DNA of 64,000 nucleotides from Sinomonas sp. ASV322 (GTDB lineage Bacteria; Actinomycetota; Actinomycetes; Actinomycetales; Micrococcaceae), in NCBI RefSeq assembly GCF_030908245.1, contig NZ_JAVFJJ010000015.1:1-64000 (forward strand), read 5' to 3'. Below are positions 57,691 through 64,000 of the stretch, piece after piece. The notes under the pieces were generated by a model that ran no database searches, was not told where the DNA came from, and saw nothing but the letters and a program-made list of their open reading frames with translations. Position numbers and translations under genes: made by a program. How positions within the stretch are numbered: the first letter of the stretch is position 1; every line of letters begins with the position of its first letter.

Positions 57691-58422
57691 ATGCGGCCGT
57701 TCCTGCTGTTGGCCTCGCGCGACCATGACGTCGTGGCAGACGACGAGTACCGCGCATTCTGCGAGTATGGCGGTCTCGCACCCGCAGAACTGCGCCGCGT
57801 CCGGGCGGAAGCTGGTCCGCTCCCGGACATCCGGCTCGAGGACTACTCGGGCGTAATCCTTGGCGGCAGCCCGTTCACCGCCTCCGACCCGGAGGACCAG
57901 AAGAGCGCTGTCCAGCTGCGTGTCGAGGCCGAGATCGGGGCGCTCCTCGACGGCATCGTCGCGGCTGACTTCCCGTTCCTTGGCGCGTGCTACGGAGTCG
58001 GGCTTCTCGGCACGCACGAGGGCGCCGTCGTCGACCGCCGCTTTGGGGAGCCCATCGGCGCGGTCAAGGTCCGCCTGACCCCGGCCGGGCTCCTCGACCC
58101 GCTCTGCGCCGGCCTCGAGGAGGTGTTCGAGGCCTACGTGGGGCACAAGGAGGCCGTGCGGACGCTCCCGTCGAGCGCGGCGCTCCTCGCGGGCTCGGCC
58201 ACGTGCCCCGTGCACATGTTCCGGTTCCGCCGCAATCTGTATGCCACCCAGTTCCACCCCGAGCTCGACCTCCGGGGCATCGAGCATCGTGTCGAGGCTT
58301 ACCGCCACTCGGGCTATTTCCCGCCGGAGGAGGCCGAGGCCGTCATGGAGCGAGCGCGCGGCGCGCACGTGCACGAGCCCCACCGGATCCTGCGGAATTT
58401 CGTGGAGCGGTACGCGCGCTGA
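57691..58422 (+). CDS. Class I glutamine amidotransferase-like protein
   Basis: 243 residues. GATase1 fold with nucleophile elbow FLGACYGVGLLG (Cys about 109) and catalytic pair in ATQFHPELD (His/Glu about 188-190). The strand YSGVILGGSPFTASDP is the GMP-synthase-like oxyanion loop. Stand-alone members of this group cleave glutamine or gamma-glutamyl compounds, but the substrate is not known. The 171 bases before it show nothing further that I can name. Confidence 0.85.
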   Translation: MRPFLLLASRDHDVVADDEYRAFCEYGGLAPAELRRVRAEAGPLPDIRLEDYSGVILGGSPFTASDPEDQKSAVQLRVEAEIGALLDGIVAADFPFLGACYGVGLLGTHEGAVVDRRFGEPIGAVKVRLTPAGLLDPLCAGLEEVFEAYVGHKEAVRTLPSSAALLAGSATCPVHMFRFRRNLYATQFHPELDLRGIEHRVEAYRHSGYFPPEEAEAVMERARGAHVHEPHRILRNFVERYAR

Positions 58423-58467
58423 CCGCGGCCCGGCGGCTCCGTGCCGGCGCTGGCTAGACTCGGGACC

Positions 58468-59745
58468 ATGCCTACCGCCGCGCATCGCCATGCCCTGGAC
58501 CTCGGCCGTTTCGTCATGGCCTCCCCCTCGAGCTTCCACGCGGCTCACGAGGGCGCGCGGCGGCTCGCGGAGGCCGGGTTCCGGGTGCTGTCCGAGGCCG
58601 AGGAATGGCCGACGGCGCCGGGCGCCTACGCGGTGATCCGCGACGGCGCGCTCATGGCCTGGGTGGTCCCCGACGGTGCCGGGCCGCTCACGCCGTTCCG
58701 GATCCTCGGCGCGCACACCGATTCGCCGTCGTTCAAGCTCAAGCCCAAGCCGACGACCGGCGCCCATGGCTGGCTCCAGGCGGGCGTCGAGATCTACGGC
58801 GGCCCCATGCTGAACTCGTGGCTCGACCGTGAGCTTCGGCTTGCGGGACGCCTCGTGACGCTCGACGGCGCCGAGCACCTCGTCGCGACCGGTCCGCTTC
58901 TGCGGTTCCCGCAGCTCGCAATTCACCTTGATCGCGCGGTCAACGACGGCCTCACGCTCGAAAAGCAGCGGCACATGAACCCCGTGTGGGGCCTCGGAAA
59001 TCCCGCCGAGGCCGATCTTCTCGGGTTGCTCGCCGGGCACGCGGGGGTCGAACCGACTGAGGTCGGCGGCTACGACTTCGTCGTGGCGGACGCTCAGGAG
59101 CCGGCCGTGTTCGGCGCGGGCGACGAGTTCTTCGCCTCGGGGCGGCTCGACAACCTCTCGTCGGTGCATGCGGGCCTCACTGCCCTCGCGCGATCTTATG
59201 AGGGTGCCGGAGGCGATGCGATCCCGGTGCTTGCGGCGTTCGATCACGAGGAGGTCGGTTCCGCGACCCGGTCCGGTGCGTGCGGGCCGTTCCTCGAGGA
59301 CGTGTTGGCCCGCATCGGCGACGGCTTGGGTGCGACGGCGACCGAGCGCCGTCGTTCGCTCGCCGCCTCGTGGCACGTCTCCGCCGACGCCGGCCACGCG
59401 ATCCATCCGAACTACCCCGAGAAGCACGACCCGGCCAACCGCCCCGTCCTGAACGGCGGGCCGCTGCTCAAGATCAACGCCCAGCAGCGCTACGCGACCG
59501 ACGCGGCGGGCGCCGCGCTGTGGGCGCGCCTCTGCGCCGAGTCCGAGGTGCCGTACCAGGAGTTCGTCTCGAACAACGCCGTGCCGTGCGGCTCGACGAT
59601 CGGCCCGCTGACCGCGACCCGGCTCGGGATCCGGACGGTCGACGTCGGCGTGCCGCTCCTCTCGATGCACTCCGCCCGCGAACTCGCCGGCGTCTTGGAC
59701 CCGTGGCGGCTCGCGCTCGTCGCGGAACGCTTCTTCGCGGGCTGA
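58468..59745 (+). CDS. M18 family aminopeptidase
   Basis: 425 residues from the ATG at 58468; an earlier GTG at 58441 would add 9 residues. Zinc-dependent, tetrahedral (TET-like) aminopeptidase. Metal ligands in ILGAHTDSPSFKLKP (His/Asp), FDHEEVGS (Glu pair), the NLSSVHAG block with RLDN before it, and the C-terminal SMHSARE. It cleaves N-terminal residues, commonly acidic ones. It ends one base from the stop of the convergent DUF1345 gene. Confidence 0.92.
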   Translation: MPTAAHRHALDLGRFVMASPSSFHAAHEGARRLAEAGFRVLSEAEEWPTAPGAYAVIRDGALMAWVVPDGAGPLTPFRILGAHTDSPSFKLKPKPTTGAHGWLQAGVEIYGGPMLNSWLDRELRLAGRLVTLDGAEHLVATGPLLRFPQLAIHLDRAVNDGLTLEKQRHMNPVWGLGNPAEADLLGLLAGHAGVEPTEVGGYDFVVADAQEPAVFGAGDEFFASGRLDNLSSVHAGLTALARSYEGAGGDAIPVLAAFDHEEVGSATRSGACGPFLEDVLARIGDGLGATATERRRSLAASWHVSADAGHAIHPNYPEKHDPANRPVLNGGPLLKINAQQRYATDAAGAALWARLCAESEVPYQEFVSNNAVPCGSTIGPLTATRLGIRTVDVGVPLLSMHSARELAGVLDPWRLALVAERFFAG

Positions 59746-59746
59746 C

Positions 59747-60412
59747 TCAGCTCGCGAGGCCGATCACAAGATTGATCGTGGCCGCAAGGATGAGTGTCGC
59801 GAAGACGTACGCGAGGAGGCTGTGCTTGAGTGCCTCGGCTCGCATGGCGTGGTTCGTGATCGATGTGTCTGAGACCTGGTAGGTCATGCCGAGGCTGAAC
59901 GCCATGTACGCCATATCCGTATAGCGCGGCGGGGTGTCCTGGTTGAAGTCGATCCCGCCCTCGGGCGTCGACGTGTAGTACAGCTCGGCGTAGCGGAGCG
60001 TGAAGAGCGTGTGCAGCATGAGCCAGGACGCCCCGACGACTAGCAGGGCGAGGAGGGCGAGCGCGATCTTCACGGGCTTCTCCGCCTGATTCCCGGAGAC
60101 CATGACGATGAGGACCGCGATGATCGCCGCGGCATTCGCGCAGAGGATGAGGAAGTCGCGGGTCGTGCGCCGAGGGTCTTCCTCGCGCGCGTGCACGCGG
60201 GTCTCGGCGGGGTCCATGCGGCTGATGCGGGACCAGACCCAGACGTCATAGAGGAGCGCGGCAGCTCCCCAGCCCGCCGCGGGTGCGTGCCACCACGAGT
60301 TGAAGAATCCCGTGATGAGCGCGGCGGCGGCGCCGACGGCCACCATGACCCAGATGCGTCGGCGGGCGGTCTTCGCGCGGGGAGTGGGCAGGCTGAGCGT
60401 TTGCGGGGTCAT
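59747..60412 (-). CDS. DUF1345 membrane protein
   Basis: 221 residues. Five hydrophobic segments (about 20-60 as two, 88-108, 117-140, 190-218). The conserved AELYYTSTPEGGIDF loop and DMAYMAFSLGMTYQVSDT are diagnostic of DUF1345, whose function is not known. ATG start at 60412. Confidence 0.88.
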   Translation of the reverse strand: MTPQTLSLPTPRAKTARRRIWVMVAVGAAAALITGFFNSWWHAPAAGWGAAALLYDVWVWSRISRMDPAETRVHAREEDPRRTTRDFLILCANAAAIIAVLIVMVSGNQAEKPVKIALALLALLVVGASWLMLHTLFTLRYAELYYTSTPEGGIDFNQDTPPRYTDMAYMAFSLGMTYQVSDTSITNHAMRAEALKHSLLAYVFATLILAATINLVIGLAS

Positions 60413-60662
60413 GTCACGATCGTTGCACCGGGGGGCTTGGCGGAGGCCGATATCCCGTCCACATTTTCAGTTGCGGCGTGTCGTCCACATCGGCGCCCAA
60501 GACGGACGACGACGGCCCGCAGCCGGCGTAGCGTCGAGGGTATGGGAGCGAGGGGGTGCTTCGGCTGGGTCCGGGGCTGCGAATCCGGTAAGATAGGGAA
60601 GTCTGTGCTGCGGACGGGTCGTTGTCATGACGGCCGCGGACCGCGCAGACGAACGCAATTGA

Positions 60663-60707
60663 ACCTCCTGTTGCGGAAAGACCGCAACCGCTTAGCCCAA
60701 AGGAGGT
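60663..60707 (+). promoter_or_regulatory. rpsF leader with sequestered Shine-Dalgarno
   Basis: ACCTCC at 60663-60668 is the exact complement of the ribosome site GGAGGT at 60702-60707. Between them TTGCGG (60671-60676) pairs with CCGCAA (60682-60687) as an inner hairpin, followed by CCGCTTAG. This resembles the S6:S18-binding mRNA leaders, in which excess ribosomal proteins S6 and S18 stop translation of their own operon. A possible -10 box (TAAGAT, about 60588) lies about 75 bases upstream. Confidence 0.6.
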
Positions 60708-60717
60708 GGGTTCACAC

Positions 60718-61023
60718 ATGCGTGCTTACGAACTGATGGTCCTCATCGACCCCGAGGTCGACGAGCGCACCGTTCAGCCGTCGCTCGACAAGTTCCTCAG
60801 TGTGATCACCACCGACGGTGGAACCGTCGACAAGGTGGACATCTGGGGCCGTCGTCGTCTGGCCTACGACATCAAGAAGAAGAGCGAGGCGATCTACGCC
60901 GTCGTCAACTTCACCTCTGAGCCGGCCACGGCGCAGGAGCTTGACCGTCAGCTGAACCTCAACGAGACGATCATGCGCACGAAGATCATCCGTCCCGAAG
61001 ACCAGAAGGTGTCCGCCAAGTAG
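60718..61023 (+). CDS. rpsF: 30S ribosomal protein S6
   Basis: 101 residues from the ATG at 60718 with a full AAAGGAGGTGG site. [36 protein letters not shown] and [10 protein letters not shown] are family signatures. First gene of the rpsF-ssb-rpsR-rplI operon. Confidence 0.97.
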   Translation: MRAYELMVLIDPEVDERTVQPSLDKFLSVITTDGGTVDKVDIWGRRRLAYDIKKKSEAIYAVVNFTSEPATAQELDRQLNLNETIMRTKIIRPEDQKVSAK

Positions 61024-61085
61024 TCTTGGCGTAAACCCTTCGCTTACCCGCAAGAACGTCGAAAAGGCTCGGACCAGGAGGCAGC

Positions 61086-61685
61086 ATGGCAGGCGAAACC
61101 ACAATCACGGTCATCGGCAATCTGACGAACGATCCGGAACTCCGGTTCACGCCGTCGGGATCTGCCGTGGCCAACTTCACGGTGGCTTCCACTCCGCGCA
61201 CCTTCGATCGCCAGTCGAACGAGTGGAAGGACGGAGAGACCCTCTTCCTCCGCGCGTCGATTTGGCGTGAGGCTGCCGAGAACGTCGCAGAGTCCCTGAC
61301 CAAGGGCATGCGCGTGATTGTCAGCGGCCGGCTCAAGAGCCGTTCTTACGAGACCAAGGAAGGCGAGAAGCGCACCGTCATCGAGCTCGAAGTCGACGAG
61401 ATCGGCCCGAGCCTGCGCTACGCCTCTGCCAAGGTGAACCGCACCCAGCGCTCCGGCGGTCAGGGCGGGAACTTCGGCGGTGGCAATTTCGGTGGCGGGA
61501 ACGCCGGGGGCAACCTGGGCGGCGGTTCCGGCGGCAACTGGGGAGGCAACCAGGGTTCTCAGAACCAGGGTGGCAACTCCGGCGGCTGGAGCGGCGGCGC
61601 TCAAAGCGACGATCCGTGGGCAACCCCGGGCGTTAGCAACTCGGGCGGTTGGGGCAGCGGCTCCGACTCCGAGCCGCCTTTCTGA
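61086..61685 (+). CDS. ssb: Single-stranded DNA-binding protein
   Basis: 199 residues. OB fold in the first 115 residues ([38 protein letters not shown]). The middle is a Gly/Asn-rich flexible tail ([17 protein letters not shown]). The acidic C-terminal tip DSEPPF is the peptide that recruits replication and repair partners. AGGAGG upstream. Location between rpsF and rpsR is widely conserved. Confidence 0.97.
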   Translation: MAGETTITVIGNLTNDPELRFTPSGSAVANFTVASTPRTFDRQSNEWKDGETLFLRASIWREAAENVAESLTKGMRVIVSGRLKSRSYETKEGEKRTVIELEVDEIGPSLRYASAKVNRTQRSGGQGGNFGGGNFGGGNAGGNLGGGSGGNWGGNQGSQNQGGNSGGWSGGAQSDDPWATPGVSNSGGWGSGSDSEPPF

Positions 61686-61749
61686 TCACCACTTTCATTA
61701 CCATCCCGTGGATTGACCACGGGCTCCGCGAGACATAAGGAGCTCCACG

Positions 61750-61989
61750 ATGGCTAAGGCTGAAATCCGCAAGCCCAAACCAAAGTCCAACCCCTTGAAG
61801 GCCGCTGACATTACGGTCATCGACTACAAGGACGTCGCCCTGCTGCGCAAGTTCATCTCGGACCGCGGCAAGATCCGCGCCCGCCGAGTGACCGGCGTGA
61901 CCGTGCAGGAGCAGCGGAAGATCGCCCAGGCGATCAAGAACGCCCGCGAGGTTGCCCTGCTCCCCTACTCCGGCGCTGGCCGCGGCTGA
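61750..61989 (+). CDS. rpsR: 30S ribosomal protein S18
   Basis: 79 residues. [20 protein letters not shown] and the [20 protein letters not shown] segment are typical. The N-terminus has no CXXC zinc ribbon, the C-minus form of the protein. AAGGAG precedes the ATG. It pairs with S6 encoded upstream, and the two together may bind the operon leader. Confidence 0.97.
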   Translation: MAKAEIRKPKPKSNPLKAADITVIDYKDVALLRKFISDRGKIRARRVTGVTVQEQRKIAQAIKNAREVALLPYSGAGRG

Positions 61990-62008
61990 GAAGGGAAGCT
62001 AGAGAACC

Positions 62009-62461
62009 ATGGCAAAGATCATCCTGACCCAGGAAGTGACCGGACTCGGCACGCCTGGCGACGTTGTTGAGGTCAAGGACGGCTACGCCCGCAACTACCT
62101 GTACCCGCGCGGCTACGCGCTGCGCTGGACGCGTGGCGGCGAGGCTCACGTCGAGGCGATCAACGCGGCGCGTGCCGCGAAGGCCCACAAGACGCTCGAG
62201 GCCGCTCAGGAGCAGGCCGCTGCGCTGGCCAAGACGCCCGTGCGTCTCGAGGTGAAGGCCGGCAAGGAGGGTCGCCTCTTCGGCACCGTCCGCACCGAGG
62301 CCGTCGCTTCGGCCGTCGAGGCCGCTGGCCTCGGCGTCATCGACAAGCGCAAGGTCGTGCTTCCGGGCCACATCAAGTCGACCGGCAACTACAGCGTCTC
62401 CGTGCGCCTGCACGACGACGTCACCGCGACGATCAACCTCCAGGTTGTCGCCGCGAAGTAG
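62009..62461 (+). CDS. rplI: 50S ribosomal protein L9
   Basis: 150 residues. The N-terminal domain [20 protein letters not shown], the [14 protein letters not shown] motif, a long central helix (about 45-75) and the C-terminal domain are full length. Last gene of the operon; the terminator follows 31 bases later. Confidence 0.97.
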   Translation: MAKIILTQEVTGLGTPGDVVEVKDGYARNYLYPRGYALRWTRGGEAHVEAINAARAAKAHKTLEAAQEQAAALAKTPVRLEVKAGKEGRLFGTVRTEAVASAVEAAGLGVIDKRKVVLPGHIKSTGNYSVSVRLHDDVTATINLQVVAAK

Positions 62462-62492
62462 TCTCCACGCGGCCTGATGGCTGTTGGACGCA

Positions 62493-62524
62493 AGAGGGCC
62501 CCTGCCAGACGGCAGGGGCCCTCT
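62493..62524 (+). terminator. Terminator of the rpsF-rplI operon
   Basis: AGAGGGCCCCTGCC (62493-62506) pairs perfectly with GGCAGGGGCCCTCT (62511-62524), with a 4-base loop, followed by GTTCTGTTTGT. Confidence 0.9.
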
Positions 62525-62695
62525 GTTCTGTTTGTCCCACCCCCGCTTGCCTCCTGCCCCCGCCCACCTTCCTCCCGCCCGCCGCCCGCCACCTCCTGCC
62601 CGCCCCCGCCCGCTGGGGCGGGAATAGGTTCGGGGCGTCATCCGTTGCAGAGATCGATGCAAATGCATGAACTCAGCGAATGGAGCTCGAACATC

Positions 62696-63346
62696 ATGGA
62701 CGCCCAGAAGATCGTGGTCATCTCGGCCGGACTCGGCACGCCGTCGTCGAGCCGCCTCCTCGCCGATCAGCTCGGCGACGCGACGGCCCGACGCGCGGCC
62801 GGCTTCGGGATCGAGGCCCGGGTCACGACCTACGAGCTGCGCGACCTCGCCGTCGACATCGCCAACAACTTCGTGACCGGCTTCGCCGCGCCGAAGCTAG
62901 CCGAAGCGATCGAGGACGTCGAGCGCGCCGACGCCCTGGTCGTCGTCTCGCCCGTGTTCAGCGCCTCGTACAGCGGACTGTTCAAGTCGTTCTTCGACCT
63001 CATCGACAACAAGGCGCTCGAAGGCAAGCCGGTCCTGCTCGGCGCCACGGGCGGTTCCCAGCGGCACAGCATGGTCCTCGACTTCGCGATGCGGCCGCTC
63101 TTCAGCTACCTGCGCGCGCGCATCATGCCGACCGCGGTCTTCGCCGCCCCGATGGACTGGGGACAGAGCGCCGACGGTGACCTCGGCGGGGCCGGCGACC
63201 TCACCTCTCGCCTGGAGCGTGCGGCGGCCGAGCTGGCCGCCGAGCTCGTGCACGACGGCGGGGCCTCCGCCGCTCCGAAGGTCGCGACGCGTCCTGAGGA
63301 CAAGAGCTTCGAGGAACTCCTCGCCGACCTCACGAGCGGCCGCTGA
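62696..63346 (+). CDS. NADPH-dependent FMN reductase (CE1759-like)
   Basis: 216 residues from the ATG at 62696; an ATG at 62657 is less likely. Flavodoxin-like fold: phosphate loop AGLGTPSSSR (about 9-18), VVVSPVFSASYSGLFKSFFD and VLLGATGGSQRH flavin-contact loops. Members of this group reduce FMN with NADPH, sometimes for a partner oxygenase; no partner lies nearby. The 170 bases before it, after the rplI terminator, are C-rich and show no other gene. Confidence 0.85.
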   Translation: MDAQKIVVISAGLGTPSSSRLLADQLGDATARRAAGFGIEARVTTYELRDLAVDIANNFVTGFAAPKLAEAIEDVERADALVVVSPVFSASYSGLFKSFFDLIDNKALEGKPVLLGATGGSQRHSMVLDFAMRPLFSYLRARIMPTAVFAAPMDWGQSADGDLGGAGDLTSRLERAAAELAAELVHDGGASAAPKVATRPEDKSFEELLADLTSGR

Positions 63347-63354
63347 GCCCTCAT

Positions 63355-63435
63355 TGCGCCGTCACGTCCGCAAGGGGGAGCACCCGCGAGAGGTGACGGC
63401 GCACGTGTCGGGGACCCGCGAGAGGTGACGGCGCA
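63355..63435. repeat. Short repeat cluster with inverted copy
   Basis: A 22-base sequence (ACCCGCGAGAGGTGACGGCG plus CA) occurs twice in direct orientation, 63382-63403 and 63414-63435, without a mismatch. Its last 11 bases (GTGACGGCGCA) are complementary to TGCGCCGTCAC at 63355-63365, so either copy can form a hairpin with it. It starts 9 bases past the FMN reductase stop and may act as a terminator or be a REP-like element. Confidence 0.7.
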
Positions 63436-63517
63436 ACGGGAGCGCTCCCCGGTGCTGTGCAGGGCGGGCCGGGTAGCGGGGCCGGGGCCGAGCCCCGGGG
63501 CGGCGTACGATGACGGG

Positions 63518-64000
63518 ATGCGCGCAGCAACCGCCTGGCCGCCGGTCATCGACGGCCACAACGACCTCCCATGGGCCCTCCGCCAGGACTTCGGCTACGA
63601 CGTCCTGGGGGCCGGGCTCGACGTCGGCCAGCCGCGCCTCCACACGGACATTCCAAGGCTGCGACGCGGGGGAGTCGGGGCCCAGTTCTGGTCGGTCTTC
63701 GTGCCCTCGACGCTCACGCCCGAGCAGTCCGTGGTCGCGACCCTCGAGCAGATCGACTGCGTGCAGCGGATCACCGCGGCCTACCCGGACACGTTCGAAC
63801 TCGTCCGAACAGCGGCAGGCGCGCGCGACGCCGTCGACCGCGGGAAGATCGCATCGCTCATGGGGATGGAAGGCGGCCACAGCATCGCGGGCTCCCTCGC
63901 CGTGCTCCGCGCGATGTCCGAACTCGGCGTCCGGTACATGACGCTCACCCACAACGACAGCACTCCGTGGGCCTCGTCGGCGACGGGCGACGGCGAGGAT
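63518..64000 (+). CDS. Membrane-type dipeptidase (M19), 5' part
   Basis: 161 codons from the ATG at 63518, open to the window end. Zn dipeptidase of the amidohydrolase superfamily: metal ligands His/Asp in VIDGHNDLPW and bridging Glu in GMEGGHSI, then RYMTLTHNDST. The full protein should have about 350-400 residues, so more than half lies outside. Related enzymes split dipeptides with free alpha-amino ends. The stretch 63440-63517 before the start has no clear ribosome site. Confidence 0.9.
   Translation, partial: MRAATAWPPVIDGHNDLPWALRQDFGYDVLGAGLDVGQPRLHTDIPRLRRGGVGAQFWSVFVPSTLTPEQSVVATLEQIDCVQRITAAYPDTFELVRTAAGARDAVDRGKIASLMGMEGGHSIAGSLAVLRAMSELGVRYMTLTHNDSTPWASSATGDGED

Overview
The window is about 64 kb of high-GC DNA around a bacterial chromosome origin. 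Gene content points to an actinobacterium of the Micrococcaceae (Arthrobacter/Sinomonas-like): a DLW-39 micro-protein between tRNA-Ile and tRNA-Ala, DUF3566 next to gyrA, gnd between recF and dnaN, many GTG starts, and the order gyrA-gyrB-dciA-recF-gnd-dnaN-dnaA / rpmH-rnpA-yidD-yidC-khpB-rsmG-parA-parB. The genus assignment is inference from gene order and style, not from a search.

Layout. 1-0.9 kb: end of an IS1249-like insertion sequence. 0.9-12.7 kb (minus strand): tRNA-Ala, DLW-39, tRNA-Ile, DUF3566, gyrA, gyrB, dciA, recF, gnd, dnaN and dnaA, with DnaA-box-containing intergenic DNA on both sides of dnaA. 13.2-18.9 kb (plus strand): rpmH to parB. The strand switch at dnaA/rpmH fits forks leaving from this point.

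18.9-24.65 kb: a 5.8-kb stretch with no credible gene, lying between parB and trxA. It carries four parS-type palindromes (two perfect, two with one mismatch) spaced about 1.7-2.0 kb apart, seven DnaA-box-like 9-mers (four perfect) in 0.4 kb, and two different arrays of degenerate short tandem repeats (about 26 bp and about 19 bp), all in DNA with a strong G excess on the plus strand. I read it as a composite centromere with a DnaA-binding locus. It is the most interesting part of the window.

24.65-32.5 kb: trxA, trxB, a pseudokinase-like membrane protein, murJ and a NUDIX hydrolase (minus), then the CCA-adding enzyme and a histidine phosphatase (plus). 32.5-44.1 kb (plus): small ORFs, a secreted trypsin-like protease, a GT87-type glycosyltransferase, an HrpB-type helicase, two penicillin-binding proteins and an MFS transporter. 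44.2-51.9 kb (minus): a secreted S53 peptidase, a copper-type cluster (CopC, YcnI, a His-containing membrane protein) and a MacAB-like efflux operon with an extra fourth gene. 52.1-56.1 kb (plus): an ABC transporter pair with a two-component system. 56.1-64 kb: a Fic protein behind a duplicated operator-like element, a class-I glutamine amidotransferase, an M18 aminopeptidase, a DUF1345 protein, the rpsF-ssb-rpsR-rplI operon with a leader that can pair with its own Shine-Dalgarno sequence, an FMN reductase and the start of an M19 dipeptidase cut by the window edge.
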